Positions 51,512 through 60,206 of a stretch of 64,000 nucleotides of DNA are shown one piece after another. Source of the DNA: Spirosoma oryzicola (GTDB lineage: Bacteria > Bacteroidota > Bacteroidia > Cytophagales > Spirosomataceae); assembly GCF_021233055.1 (NCBI RefSeq), contig NZ_CP089545.1, positions 72,744 through 136,743 of the forward strand. The letters run 5' to 3'. A model generated the notes under the pieces. The model was not told the DNA's origin and searched no databases. It saw only the letters and a program-made list of their open reading frames with translations. The translations under genes and the position numbers were made by a program. The first letter of the stretch is position 1; the number at the start of each line of letters is the position of its first letter.

Positions 51512-52789
51512 ATGTTTCATTCCAACAAAACCTTGTTCATGGCGCTGGCGTTGGGCCTGTCGCTGACTGCCTGTCAAAAAGAAACAACCCAGGTTGATCC
51601 GGGCGCGGGTACCGGAACCGGTACCACCCCCGTACCAAACGACGGGACAAAAGTAAAATACATTATCTCGGCAACACCGGTCGGCTCGCAGGGCGTCGCG
51701 GATTATCTGTTAACCGCTGATACGCTCACGAAAGGAACCGTTTCGACACGGGGTACGGGCATCGAACAGGATGGTACCTACCGCTATTACGTAACGCATA
51801 AAAACCGCTTTTTTAGCCTGCTTTACGGCCAAGGCAATCCGGGCGCGGTAACAACGTACACCGTGAACTCGGCGGGTAAGCTGGAAAAAGTGTCGGATTT
51901 TCAGGCCGAAACTGTACAGGTTTTTGCGCCCATGAAGGATGACATCGTAACGGTTAAAGTACCCCGGACCGGCAATGAGAGTGCTTCGTTTTACCGGATT
52001 GATGCCGCCAGCTCGAAAGTGGCTGGGGAAGCTCAGGTCAATATCGTCAAACTGGCGGGCAATGGCGAACGGGCTCACTTCACCTGGGCGACGCAGGTTG
52101 GCGACAAACTTTATGCACCGTACATGAGTATCAAAGGAGTAGCCCCAGATGCATTTGGTACAAACAACCCCGACAGTGCCTGGGTAGCCGTGCTGTCGTA
52201 CCCTTCATTAGCAGTCGAAAAAGTAATCCGGGATAACCGCACCAGCTTTATCGGTCGTTATTTTACGAACGGGCTAACGGTTGACGAACAGGGTGATGTT
52301 TATGCGTTCTCATCCGGCGTCGCGACGAACAGCGGCAAACTAACGTCAACGAAACCCTCGGCGGTTACCCGGATCAAAGCGGGTACGACGGAGTTTGACA
52401 AGAGCTATTTATTCAATGTAGAGCAGGCTTCGGGTGGCTATAACCTCAACACGCACTTGTACGTGGGCAAGGGAAATTACATCCTCACGATGAGTAGCGC
52501 GGCAGAGAAAGGCGCTTACGTAACCGGCAAAAAATTAGCGATCGTCAACGTGTACAATCAGACGTTCAAGTGGGTCGAAGGTATGCCAGCGGTGGCCGAA
52601 ATTACTCAGATTACGACCGGACAAAACAGCTATTCACCCAAAGATGGCAAAACTGGTCTTATGGGCTTGACACTCACCGACGGAACCAGCTACATCTATC
52701 AAATTGACGCCAGCACAGCCCAAGCCACGCGTGGTATTAAAGTTGACGGTGGTACGATCACGGCGGTCAACTGGTTAACTTACAAATAA
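51512..52789 (+). CDS. DUF4374-domain lipoprotein
   Basis: A 425-residue lipoprotein (lipobox LSLTAC, C17). The DUF4374 propeller-like domain is recognised by YLLTADTLTKGTVSTRGTGIE and YRYYVTHKNRFFSLLYGQGNPG. This family lies next to TonB receptors and PepSY membrane proteins in Bacteroidota, and is thought to bind ferric siderophore at the cell surface or periplasm; the biochemical role is unproven. It starts 21 bases after the receptor stop. A hairpin (52806-52840) follows. Confidence 0.88.
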   Translation: MFHSNKTLFMALALGLSLTACQKETTQVDPGAGTGTGTTPVPNDGTKVKYIISATPVGSQGVADYLLTADTLTKGTVSTRGTGIEQDGTYRYYVTHKNRFFSLLYGQGNPGAVTTYTVNSAGKLEKVSDFQAETVQVFAPMKDDIVTVKVPRTGNESASFYRIDAASSKVAGEAQVNIVKLAGNGERAHFTWATQVGDKLYAPYMSIKGVAPDAFGTNNPDSAWVAVLSYPSLAVEKVIRDNRTSFIGRYFTNGLTVDEQGDVYAFSSGVATNSGKLTSTKPSAVTRIKAGTTEFDKSYLFNVEQASGGYNLNTHLYVGKGNYILTMSSAAEKGAYVTGKKLAIVNVYNQTFKWVEGMPAVAEITQITTGQNSYSPKDGKTGLMGLTLTDGTSYIYQIDASTAQATRGIKVDGGTITAVNWLTYK

Positions 52790-52805
52790 ATACATCGCTT
52801 TCCCG

Positions 52806-52840
52806 ACAGTCGTGCCCATCCCTTCGATGAGCACGACTGT
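52806..52840 (+). terminator. Hairpin between DUF4374 and PepSY genes
   Basis: A perfect 10-base-pair stem (ACAGTCGTGC with GCACGACTGT) around 15 bases, without a T run. It probably lowers read-through or alters message stability inside the operon. Confidence 0.5.
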
Positions 52841-52875
52841 GTTCTCTAACCGATCCGAAATAACCTGTGACGCTC

Positions 52876-54207
52876 ATGGACACGAAGACTGTCAAAAAAA
52901 AGAAAGAATCGTCTCGCTCGCTTTTTTACCGTATTTCTGTCTGGCTTCACCTTTGGCTGGGCCTTGTTACGGGCATTGTTATGATCATTGTGTGTCTGAC
53001 GGGATGTATCTGGGTTTTTCAGGATGAAATTACCAGCCTAGTCTTAGAACCGGAAGCGAATGTGCCGTACCAAGACAAACCCGTTGTGCAGCCCTCGCAG
53101 ATCATGGCCATTGCGGCCAACGAATTTCCGGATAAGCGCGTCGCCAGTGCGTATTATCTTCAGGGGAGGGCTATTGAAGTAAGCATAGGGGGACGGCGTA
53201 GGGGAGGGCCAACGCTTAAAATTCACCCGTACACGGGACAGGTTATGGGCAAAACCGTACGCAAGGAGGGCGAGGTAAGCTTTTTCCGGTGGGTGCTGAA
53301 TGGTCACCGGTTTTTGTGGTTACCCTTCAAAATAGGCCGTCCGATTGTTAATTACAGCACCTTGATTTTTGTCATTACACTTATTACGGGTATGGTGCTC
53401 TGGTGGCCACAAAAGTGGACGAAAAGCACGCGTGAACGAAGCTTCACCATCAAGTGGAACGGTTCTGCCAAGCGCGTGAACTATGATCTGCACAACGTAC
53501 TCGGATTCTATTCATTACTAGTCATAGCGGCTATTTCGATGACCGGTATGGTATACGGTATTGAGTGGTTCAGCAAAGGACTGTACTGGACCACAACGGG
53601 TGGGAAAACCCTTCCTCCTTACGCCCAAAATCATTCAGATACGATACAAACGCTTCGTCCTTACACGCCAGCGCAGGCCGCTGACGGTGCCTGGCAGCAG
53701 GTAGCCAGCAAACATCCGGATTCGAAGGGTTTCTTTATGATGTACCCCGATTCGTCCGACCGGAAAGCGCCCATTACGGTTACGGTTTATCCATCGCGTG
53801 GCAAGTTTTATGATAATCAGGGATACGCTTTTGACCAGTTTACGCTGAAACCGCTTCCGAAAGATGAAGTCTACGGCACCAAATTTTCGGAGGCCTCTTT
53901 CGGCAATAAGCTTCGCCGGATGAACTACGATATTCACGTTGGTTCGATTCTGGGCTTACCCGGTAAAGTACTGGCTTTTTTTGCCAGCCTGATCGGAGCC
54001 AGCTTACCCGTTACGGGCTTTATTATCTGGTGGGGTAAAAAGAAAAAAGGAACTAAGAAAGGTAAAAAGTCGAAAAGCCAGGCCAAACAAGTGGACCCTA
54101 CGCAACCGTTTCAACCCGCGCGTCGATCATCCGTAAACAGGCCAGTGGGTCCTGTTTATGCGCCTTCTACCCATTCTAACCCGGCTTCTGACTCAACGAA
54201 TGTGTAG
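52876..54207 (+). CDS. PepSY-domain inner-membrane protein (probable siderophore-iron reductase)
   Basis: Starts at ATG 52876, with a possible GTG nine bases upstream. 443 residues. Four membrane helices: about 25-47 (LHLWLGLVTGIVMIIVCLTG), 165-187, 210-232 and 355-378, with two PepSY regions between. The conserved His of these PepSY_TM proteins are visible (HLWLG and HNVLGFYS, HVGS), likely haem ligands. Related proteins reduce ferric siderophores. The C-terminal tail is very basic (KKKKGTKKGKKSK). It overlaps the next start by 8 bases. Confidence 0.87.
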   Translation: MDTKTVKKKKESSRSLFYRISVWLHLWLGLVTGIVMIIVCLTGCIWVFQDEITSLVLEPEANVPYQDKPVVQPSQIMAIAANEFPDKRVASAYYLQGRAIEVSIGGRRRGGPTLKIHPYTGQVMGKTVRKEGEVSFFRWVLNGHRFLWLPFKIGRPIVNYSTLIFVITLITGMVLWWPQKWTKSTRERSFTIKWNGSAKRVNYDLHNVLGFYSLLVIAAISMTGMVYGIEWFSKGLYWTTTGGKTLPPYAQNHSDTIQTLRPYTPAQAADGAWQQVASKHPDSKGFFMMYPDSSDRKAPITVTVYPSRGKFYDNQGYAFDQFTLKPLPKDEVYGTKFSEASFGNKLRRMNYDIHVGSILGLPGKVLAFFASLIGASLPVTGFIIWWGKKKKGTKKGKKSKSQAKQVDPTQPFQPARRSSVNRPVGPVYAPSTHSNPASDSTNV

Positions 54208-54475
54208 GTTGACCGACAAAATCATCGCCTATTCACAGCAAAACGGCTACCGATACGCGGCAAAACGGGTAGCCGTCGCCCTGACGCTCAGTCAGTTCAA
54301 ATCGTATACCGATGCCGATGTACTGTGGCTCTCGCTCCGGGTCAATTACCCGCGAATCAGCAAGGCGACCGTCTACATTTCCTTACGTTGGTTATTGACG
54401 GCCGGGTTGGCCCAGCGTAAACTACGGCAGGACCGGGTTTGTACATACCGGATCGTTCGGACAATAGTCAATTGA
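54200..54475 (+). CDS. Short Fur-like winged-helix protein without metal domain
   Basis: The ATG at 54200 overlaps the previous stop by 8 bases, suggesting translational coupling. 91 residues. The pattern YRYAAKRVAVALTLSQFKSYTDADVLWLSLRVN and YPRISKATVYISLRWLLTAGL matches the N-terminal winged helix of Fur, where ISxATVY is the recognition helix. The C-terminal metal-binding/dimer domain of Fur (the HHDH-type residues) is absent. It might bind Fur-type sites and compete with Fur, or work through another partner. Confidence 0.72.
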   Translation: MCRLTDKIIAYSQQNGYRYAAKRVAVALTLSQFKSYTDADVLWLSLRVNYPRISKATVYISLRWLLTAGLAQRKLRQDRVCTYRIVRTIVN

Positions 54476-54528
54476 CACGAGTGACTCCCACCCCTCACAC
54501 GAATTAAATCTTCTTATTAGCTACAATC

Positions 54529-55242
54529 ATGAATCGTTTTTTTAGTCTTGTTTTCCTCTTTGTTACCTTCGCTTGTATTGACGTATATTCCCACGCGTTA
54601 TGGATCGAAACCAATCCGACGGGCAGGATCGGCCAGAAGCAAACCGTCAAAATAAGCTACGCGGAACCCGGCGAATCGCCCGAAAAAATCCAGGACTGGT
54701 ATTCCGATGTTAGGGCGTTTGAACTTTGGCTGATCAGCCCTAGTCAGCAAAAAATCAAGCTAACGGTCACGCCCGCCGACAATCAGTACACAGCTGAGTT
54801 TACGCCCGAATCGGACGGCGTGTATACGCTCGCGGTAGGGCATCTGGCAAAAGACCTGGGCGGAAATACCAAGTACCAGTTTAACGCCACTGCCACCGTA
54901 CGCGTCGGCAAGGCCCTAACGGCATCGGCTGCGTACCCCAACGATTTGAACGTAGCCCTAACGAACGTTGCCAAAGTCTATAAAGTCGGGCAGCCGGTTG
55001 CCTTGGCGGGTATTTTTAACGGAAAACCATCCGACAAACTACGCGTTTCGGTTCATTCGCCCAGCGGATGGAACAAAGAGATTTTTACCAATGCCGAAGG
55101 AGTTGCCGAGTTCACCCCAGTCTGGCCAGGTACGTATCGAATTGAAGCATCCAAAAGCGAAAAGGAAACCGGCGAGCAAGGAGGCAAGCCGTATCAATCG
55201 GTTTGGCGGTGTGCTACTTACGTATTTGACGTAGCGAACTAA
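54529..55242 (+). CDS. DUF4198-domain periplasmic protein
   Basis: A 237-residue secreted protein (signal peptide about 1-22, ending YSHA). The DUF4198 fold is recognised from HALWIETNPTGRIGQKQTVKISYAEPGESPE; the His right after the signal peptide and the beta strands QYTAEFTPESDGVYTLAVGH are typical. Members are linked to nickel/cobalt or iron uptake. The C-terminal half is Ig-like (GKPSDKLRVSVHSPSGW). It belongs to the operon, 53 bases after the Fur-like gene. Confidence 0.85.
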   Translation: MNRFFSLVFLFVTFACIDVYSHALWIETNPTGRIGQKQTVKISYAEPGESPEKIQDWYSDVRAFELWLISPSQQKIKLTVTPADNQYTAEFTPESDGVYTLAVGHLAKDLGGNTKYQFNATATVRVGKALTASAAYPNDLNVALTNVAKVYKVGQPVALAGIFNGKPSDKLRVSVHSPSGWNKEIFTNAEGVAEFTPVWPGTYRIEASKSEKETGEQGGKPYQSVWRCATYVFDVAN

Positions 55243-55266
55243 CCTGTTTTCGTTAAGCCGACACCG

Positions 55267-55704
55267 ATGAAGTATTTCTTGGTCTTTAGCTTCGTGCTTG
55301 GCTTGTATCAGGCATCGCAGGCGCAAATCGATCTGCCGGGTGATATTCAGGGACGTTTGGTCACCACCGATCACCGACCTGTTCTTTCGGCCTGCGTTGT
55401 TCTTCAACAGGGCTGTCTACGCACCTCCTCCGATCAGCAGGGACGATTCACGTTCCAGCAGGTACCGCCGGGTCAGTACGTTGTACAGGTATACGGCCCG
55501 AATCTGGAACCTACCCGCGAAAAAGTTACTGTCGTTGGCGGGGTCGTGATGCAGCTGCTGATAGTAGTAAATCATGCGGTGAAACCCTTACTGCATAATG
55601 ATCTGTCGCATTCTGACGCGGATGCTATTGGCTTCGCTGACTCGGCAGGGAGCGGTCAAGTGTTGTCTCATAATCTCTCTAAAAACAATGGATCGAACCG
55701 ATGA
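55267..55704 (+). CDS. Carboxypeptidase-regulatory-like domain secreted protein
   Basis: A 145-residue secreted protein: signal peptide (about 1-18, SQAQ) then a single CarboxypepD_reg-like sandwich (QGRLVTTDHRPVLSACVVLQQG, GRFTFQQVPPGQYVVQVYG) and an unstructured tail. It follows DUF4198 by 24 bases and overlaps the next gene by 17 bases. Such small proteins occur in TonB loci; a surface adaptor role is plausible but unproven. Confidence 0.75.
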   Translation: MKYFLVFSFVLGLYQASQAQIDLPGDIQGRLVTTDHRPVLSACVVLQQGCLRTSSDQQGRFTFQQVPPGQYVVQVYGPNLEPTREKVTVVGGVVMQLLIVVNHAVKPLLHNDLSHSDADAIGFADSAGSGQVLSHNLSKNNGSNR

Positions 55705-56038
55705 ACCTCTTTTTAGTAGCCTTTATGGTCAGGTAACCTACTGCCGTTACAGTGACGAATTTAGGGTAAACTTCGGTGAAATGCAGATCTGGCTGTCACA
55801 GGAATACTTGCGCCAATTTGCCCGGCGCGTGAGTCAGTTCGTAACCGTTCATGAATCGCTCCACCAGTTTCCACTATCGCACCAGTTTGACATCTGTTCT
55901 CCTGGCTGTGATGGGGAGATTTACCGCTTCTATCCGGACGAAATTCTAGACCTCGACACACTTCTCAGCGGTTCGCTGGTTGCGGTTGATTTGTACAGCT
56001 TCTTTGACACGAACGACTTTTTGGTAGCCAGCGTATAG
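55688..56038 (+). CDS. Small protein of unknown function
   Basis: The ATG at 55688 starts within the previous gene (17-base overlap, another frame). 116 residues, soluble, no signal. Contains YGQVTYCRYSDEFRVNFGEMQIWL and a CSPGC pair late in the chain. Resembles small Bacteroidota proteins found with iron-uptake genes, but I cannot name the family. The two cysteines CSPGC could bind metal. Confidence 0.6.
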   Translation: MDRTDEPLFSSLYGQVTYCRYSDEFRVNFGEMQIWLSQEYLRQFARRVSQFVTVHESLHQFPLSHQFDICSPGCDGEIYRFYPDEILDLDTLLSGSLVAVDLYSFFDTNDFLVASV

Positions 56039-56083
56039 CTCGTGCTACCGACCAGGAAAGTCAAGTTTTGTTCAGGCTATGTA

Positions 56084-56119
56084 TTTGTGGGGTCAGGTTC
56101 TCAAACCTGACCCCACAAA
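56084..56119. repeat. TCAGGTT-family palindrome, copy 3
   Basis: Perfect palindrome: arms of 15 or more bases (TTTGTGGGGTCAGGTT and complement) around CTCA. Same family as 12832-12863. It lies between convergent genes and could end transcription both ways. Confidence 0.85.
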
Positions 56120-56152
56120 CCTGCTTTCATCTGGAGACAAACGAACAGTCTG

Positions 56153-57070
56153 TCAGTTGAATGACTGGCGAAATTCAACCGGTGAAAGATGTGTATTGGC
56201 TTTAAACAATTTACTGAACGACTGCGGGTAATCAAACCCCAGTTCATAAGCGATTTCGCTCACCGACAAATTTGTGCCGGAGAGCTTTTCTTTAGCTTTT
56301 ACAACAATTCTATCGTGCAGATGCTGCTGCGTGCTCTTCCCCGTCAGCGTTTTTAGTAAGCCGCTAAGGTAGTTCGGTGAAACGTGCAGTGAACCGGCAA
56401 TCTCCAGCACCGTAGGCAGTCCCTGTTTTGCCAGCACATCACTGCTGAAACGGTCGGTAAGCAGATCTTCCAGTCGGGTGAGGATGTCGTGACTACTCAT
56501 CCGACGGGTCGTAAACTGACGCTGGTAGAACCGCTCGGCGTAATTCAACAGCACCTCCAACTGACCGACAAGGATGTTTTGGGTGAACCGGTCGATATGT
56601 GCATGATACTCCTGACGGATGTTCTGCATGATTCCCGTGATGACTGCTTCTTCCTGTTCGGAGAGAAAAAGGGCTTCGTTAACCGCATAATCGAAGTATT
56701 CGTACTGCCGGATCGTTTTGGCCAGCGATGTATGCCACAGGAAGTCAGGGTGGAAAATCAATAACCATCCCGAATGCTCTAAATGACCCTCCGACCCAGC
56801 TTCAATACCAATCTTTTGGCCCGGAGCCATAAAGGTCATAACCCCCTCGTCGAAATCATAAACCTGCTGGCCGTAGGTAAGCTTGGCATTAAAATTCCGT
56901 TTCAGAGCGATGGCGTAAAAATCCAGCACCCAGCTTCGGGGATGATTATCTGCCAGCTCCCTCATCTGCTCAAACTGCACGACACTAACCAACGGATGCG
57001 CGGGCCCGGCCAATCTCCGGAATTGGTGAAACTCGCTAATGGTTTTAATGGAGTAAGGCTGCTGTGGCAT
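56153..57070 (-). CDS. AraC-family transcriptional regulator, paralog of 14639-15553
   Basis: A 305-residue regulator with the same layout as that at 14639-15553: effector domain (1-195) and HTH pair (IAGSLHVSPNYLSGLLKTL and VSEIAYELGFDYPQSFSKLF). Many blocks are shared (HPLVSV, FMAPGQ, HPDFLW, FYQRQF and the ending PVEFRQSFN). It lies 12 bases after the NmrA-like gene on the same strand, so the pair is an operon and the regulator may sense the NmrA protein's substrate. Confidence 0.93.
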   Translation of the reverse strand: MPQQPYSIKTISEFHQFRRLAGPAHPLVSVVQFEQMRELADNHPRSWVLDFYAIALKRNFNAKLTYGQQVYDFDEGVMTFMAPGQKIGIEAGSEGHLEHSGWLLIFHPDFLWHTSLAKTIRQYEYFDYAVNEALFLSEQEEAVITGIMQNIRQEYHAHIDRFTQNILVGQLEVLLNYAERFYQRQFTTRRMSSHDILTRLEDLLTDRFSSDVLAKQGLPTVLEIAGSLHVSPNYLSGLLKTLTGKSTQQHLHDRIVVKAKEKLSGTNLSVSEIAYELGFDYPQSFSKLFKANTHLSPVEFRQSFN

Positions 57071-57082
57071 GATGCAATGCGC

Positions 57083-57982
57083 TTATTGCTGGTGATAGGC
57101 TGCCGCAAATTCGCGGGCAAAATCAATTGTTTTAACGTTGCCCAGTGTTGCTGGCCGGTTCTGATAATAGTCTTCCGCAATGATTCCTTTGTGATGGCCT
57201 ACCTGCAACTCCACCAGAACGGCGGCCATTTTGGGAGGCATTCCGATAGCCGCTAAGTTACTCAACATTTGTTCTTCTGAAATCACGACCCACGCCAGGT
57301 CCGGTTTGCCAATGGCTTCTCCTAAAATGCGGGCAACCTCATTGCACGTCAGTTCGTCACTTGCCACGTAACGGATCGTACGGCCCTCCGCAAGTGTTTG
57401 GAGTTCCTCGGCAACAACAGCGGCAATGTCCGAAGGAGCCACCAATACGGTACGGTCATCGCCACCGTAGCTGGCTGCTATGATCCCAGCCTTTTTGATG
57501 GCTGGTACGAAGCTGTACAAGTTGTAATAGAAAGAAGTAGGCCGGATGTGGGAAAGACGTACATCGTCCGGAAGCTCGTTGAGGATTTGTTCCAGGTGAT
57601 AGGTGCCGGCAATACCACCGTTTCCATTATCCCGATGGGCACCCCAGCTGCTTAAATTAACCACCCGCTTGACGCCCGTCTGTCGGATAGCGTCGGCATA
57701 ATTAGAACCAATCATGCGGAAATAAGCGATCGGGTCCAGATTCGGGTCAAAGTAGCCAACCGGTGGCACCATGGTGTATACCGCTTCTGCTCCCTGGAAT
57801 GCCTCGACCAGAAAGTCAACGTCCTTGATCGAACCGATGGCAGCGGTAGCCCCCGTTGCTTCGATGGCAATCCGCTTATCGGGATTACTGCTGATTACGG
57901 TTACATCATGCCCTTTTTGTACCAATTCGTCAACGAGTGGCTTACTGATATGTCCCAACGAACCAGTGACTGTGATTTTCAT
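57083..57982 (-). CDS. NmrA-like NAD(P)-binding protein, paralog of 12955-13866
   Basis: A 299-residue NmrA-like protein (MKITVTGSLGHISKPLVDEL at the start; dinucleotide loop TGSLGHIS; RVVNLSSWGAH and YVASDELTCNEVARILGEAIGKP later). Same gene order as the paralog (NmrA then AraC), without the SDR in between. Possible quinone reductase or redox sensor. Confidence 0.92.
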   Translation of the reverse strand: MKITVTGSLGHISKPLVDELVQKGHDVTVISSNPDKRIAIEATGATAAIGSIKDVDFLVEAFQGAEAVYTMVPPVGYFDPNLDPIAYFRMIGSNYADAIRQTGVKRVVNLSSWGAHRDNGNGGIAGTYHLEQILNELPDDVRLSHIRPTSFYYNLYSFVPAIKKAGIIAASYGGDDRTVLVAPSDIAAVVAEELQTLAEGRTIRYVASDELTCNEVARILGEAIGKPDLAWVVISEEQMLSNLAAIGMPPKMAAVLVELQVGHHKGIIAEDYYQNRPATLGNVKTIDFAREFAAAYHQQ

Positions 57983-58507
57983 AGCATTGTGATTTTACAG
58001 ATGCAAAATTCGCTAGCTACCCGTCCACAGACATAACCAAATCTACGGTTGTTGTGTCAATATATACGTCGAAAAGCACGCTTATCGTTTCGGCAATTTC
58101 CTTTACCGCCACACGATGAAAATTTACTCGTACGAGTAGGCGATTTTGCGTGGTTCTTCAATCAACGGCTTATTGTTACAACCACCGTTTTCTGTTCTTT
58201 TCGAGGGCTTTTATTGCTTTGGCCTCGCTCGGAAAAATACCTAATATGTGCTCGGTTGCGGGATGAATCACTTCATACGCTACCGTCAATGATTTGCCTC
58301 TTTGTACCGTTCGTTGCCTGATCATATAGCATTATAACTCATATTTCTGCAATATACCTTAATCCGGGTATTGACAGTATTTAAGTTAGCCAGTGGGCTG
58401 TATAGATTACTATAACCGAATGCCGTTTCGAAGAAGTCATCCACAATAACTACCTTTGAGTGTCAATACCCAATTACTTACTTATTCATTTCGTCATTTC
58501 TATCAGC
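57983..58507. other. Intergenic stretch between divergent genes
   Basis: About 525 bases. TAGATTTG on the minus strand (58038-58045) fits a -7 box for the NmrA-AraC operon, and TACCTTTG (58451-58458) for the DUF2911 gene. I see no credible gene. Confidence 0.5.
58451..58458 (+). promoter_or_regulatory. Probable -7 element for DUF2911 gene
   Basis: TACCTTTG fits TAnnTTTG, 50 bases before the ATG; the -33 element is weak (TTTC near 58426). Confidence 0.4.
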
Positions 58508-59362
58508 ATGAAGCGTTTAAACCGCCTGTCAGTTGCGTTCGCTATTTTACTTGCAATCTATTCAGGCTCAGCCGCTCAGGCACAGCTCAAAATTCCGGCA
58601 GCCAGTCCGGCTCAAACCACCAAACAAAGCTTCGCCTTAGGCGAGATCACGCTGGAGTACTCTCGACCAGCCACCAAAGGCCGAAGCATCTTCGGGGATC
58701 TGGTTCCTTACGACAAGGTATGGCGTACGGGTGCCAATGCTACTTCTAAAATCACCTTTTCTTCGGATGTTAAATTAGAAGGCAAAGAAGTGAAAGCGGG
58801 TACCTACGGTTTATTTACTATTCCGGGTAAAAACAGCTGGCAAGTTATGCTGTCCAAAGACCTCAACCTGGGGGCTAACGTGGGCAATTACAAACAGGAA
58901 AACGAGGTTGTACGGGTGACGGTAAAACCGACTACACTGGCTAACAAAGTAGAGACTTTTACCATCAATATTGCTGATATTATGCCCAGCTCAGCCGTAC
59001 TGGAAATCATGTGGGATAAAACCCGCGTTCCCGTAACCATCACGGCCGATATTGATCAGACGATCATGAAGAACATCGAGGCATCGTTAGCGTCTGAGAA
59101 GCCCGCTTATTTTGAGGCCGCCAGTTACTATTACGAAAACAATCGTGATTTGAAGCAGGCGCTCAATTGGGTAACCAAAGCCACCGAACAAAATCCGAAA
59201 GCTTTTTGGGTCATGCTGCTCAAAGCGCGTATAGAACTGAAAATGAACGAAAAAGCGAATGCCATTGCCAGCGCCGAAAAAACAGCTGCCCTGGCGAAGG
59301 AAGCACAGAATGCGGATTACGTAAAAATGGCGAATGACTTGATTGCCTCGGCTAAAAAATAA
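58508..59362 (+). CDS. DUF2911-domain secreted protein
   Basis: The ATG at 58508 opens a signal peptide (about 1-25, AQAQ); an upstream in-frame ATG lacks one. 284 residues. DUF2911 runs from about 30 to 170, with ITLEYSRPATKGRSIFGDLVPYDKVWRTGANATSKITFSSD, very typical. The C-terminal 100 residues are alpha-helical and TPR-like (ASYYYENNRDLKQALNWVTKATEQNPKAFW). The family is common in Bacteroidota and its function unknown. A terminator follows at 59386. Confidence 0.9.
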   Translation: MKRLNRLSVAFAILLAIYSGSAAQAQLKIPAASPAQTTKQSFALGEITLEYSRPATKGRSIFGDLVPYDKVWRTGANATSKITFSSDVKLEGKEVKAGTYGLFTIPGKNSWQVMLSKDLNLGANVGNYKQENEVVRVTVKPTTLANKVETFTINIADIMPSSAVLEIMWDKTRVPVTITADIDQTIMKNIEASLASEKPAYFEAASYYYENNRDLKQALNWVTKATEQNPKAFWVMLLKARIELKMNEKANAIASAEKTAALAKEAQNADYVKMANDLIASAKK

Positions 59363-59385
59363 ACGTTGCCTAACGGCTTTTCACC

Positions 59386-59418
59386 AACCGGCTGGACTAA
59401 ATGATCCAGCCGGTTTTT
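59386..59418 (+). terminator. Rho-independent terminator
   Basis: An 11-base-pair stem (AACCGGCTGGA and complement) around an eight-base loop, followed by a T run. Confidence 0.88.
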
Positions 59419-59602
59419 GTATGAACGAACTAGGCAATCGAAACGTAAGGCAAACACGCGCTTTCGGACCGCTAAGTGTATATAGGCTCGAAAAAAGGCC
59501 ATACGATTGCTCGGGGTTGTGTTTCCCAATTATTATGAAGTATTTTACATATAGCTGTGAAACAACGCGTAGCGACACCCTCAAGCTGGCTGATATAAAT
59601 TT

Positions 59603-60118
59603 ATGTTTCTCCAATTCACTACCCTGACTAAAGACAGACAATGGCGGGAGTTTAGCTGTCAGCTGGATGAGCTCGAAGTTGGACTCGACGTTTTGCTCAG
59701 CATTGTCAAGATGGGTGACCAGCTAATAAACGCTTACCTGACCGATGGCGATAGCCGCCTGGCATTACCCGTTGAAGCCTTCGAGGGAGACTCCTTCTCG
59801 GAACCGATTGGACAGCTCAAACGCGAATGGGAGCAACTGTTGGCGCAACCTCCGGTTAGCCAGTCCTTAACCTCAGTCGACTGGAGAAAAACCGAAGTGA
59901 TTGAGCCATTGATAGCCCTGAAACAACGACGGATTGATGGTCTGCAAGATACGCTCAATCAAATGCAGCAACTCCTCTACACGACCGAGCTTGGTATGCA
60001 GGAAGGCCCCTACAAAACTCGATTGATTACTCATTATGAGCTGATTATCAATCGTTATACGAACTCGATAGCGCGAATCGAAAACATCTATCCTTCGTTT
60101 TCTGTGACCGCTAATTAA
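59603..60118 (+). CDS. Protein of unknown function
   Basis: A 171-residue soluble alpha-helical protein, without signal or membrane segment. A long C-terminal helix region (KQRRIDGLQDTLNQMQQLL) looks coiled-coil. It is 88 bases upstream of the GAF protein gene and may be co-transcribed. No family recognised. Confidence 0.65.
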   Translation: MFLQFTTLTKDRQWREFSCQLDELEVGLDVLLSIVKMGDQLINAYLTDGDSRLALPVEAFEGDSFSEPIGQLKREWEQLLAQPPVSQSLTSVDWRKTEVIEPLIALKQRRIDGLQDTLNQMQQLLYTTELGMQEGPYKTRLITHYELIINRYTNSIARIENIYPSFSVTAN

Positions 60119-60206
60119 CCAGAAAAAGCACCATTTACGTACGTCGTCTACTCTGTGAGAATGGGTAATTCGTAAACCCGAACCTTCGTTCAGTGGTTAG
60201 GCACAC

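Noticed and set aside
58049..58321. Open frame of 90 residues between the NmrA and DUF2911 genes
   Set aside because: Composition and lack of ribosome site or homology do not support a gene.
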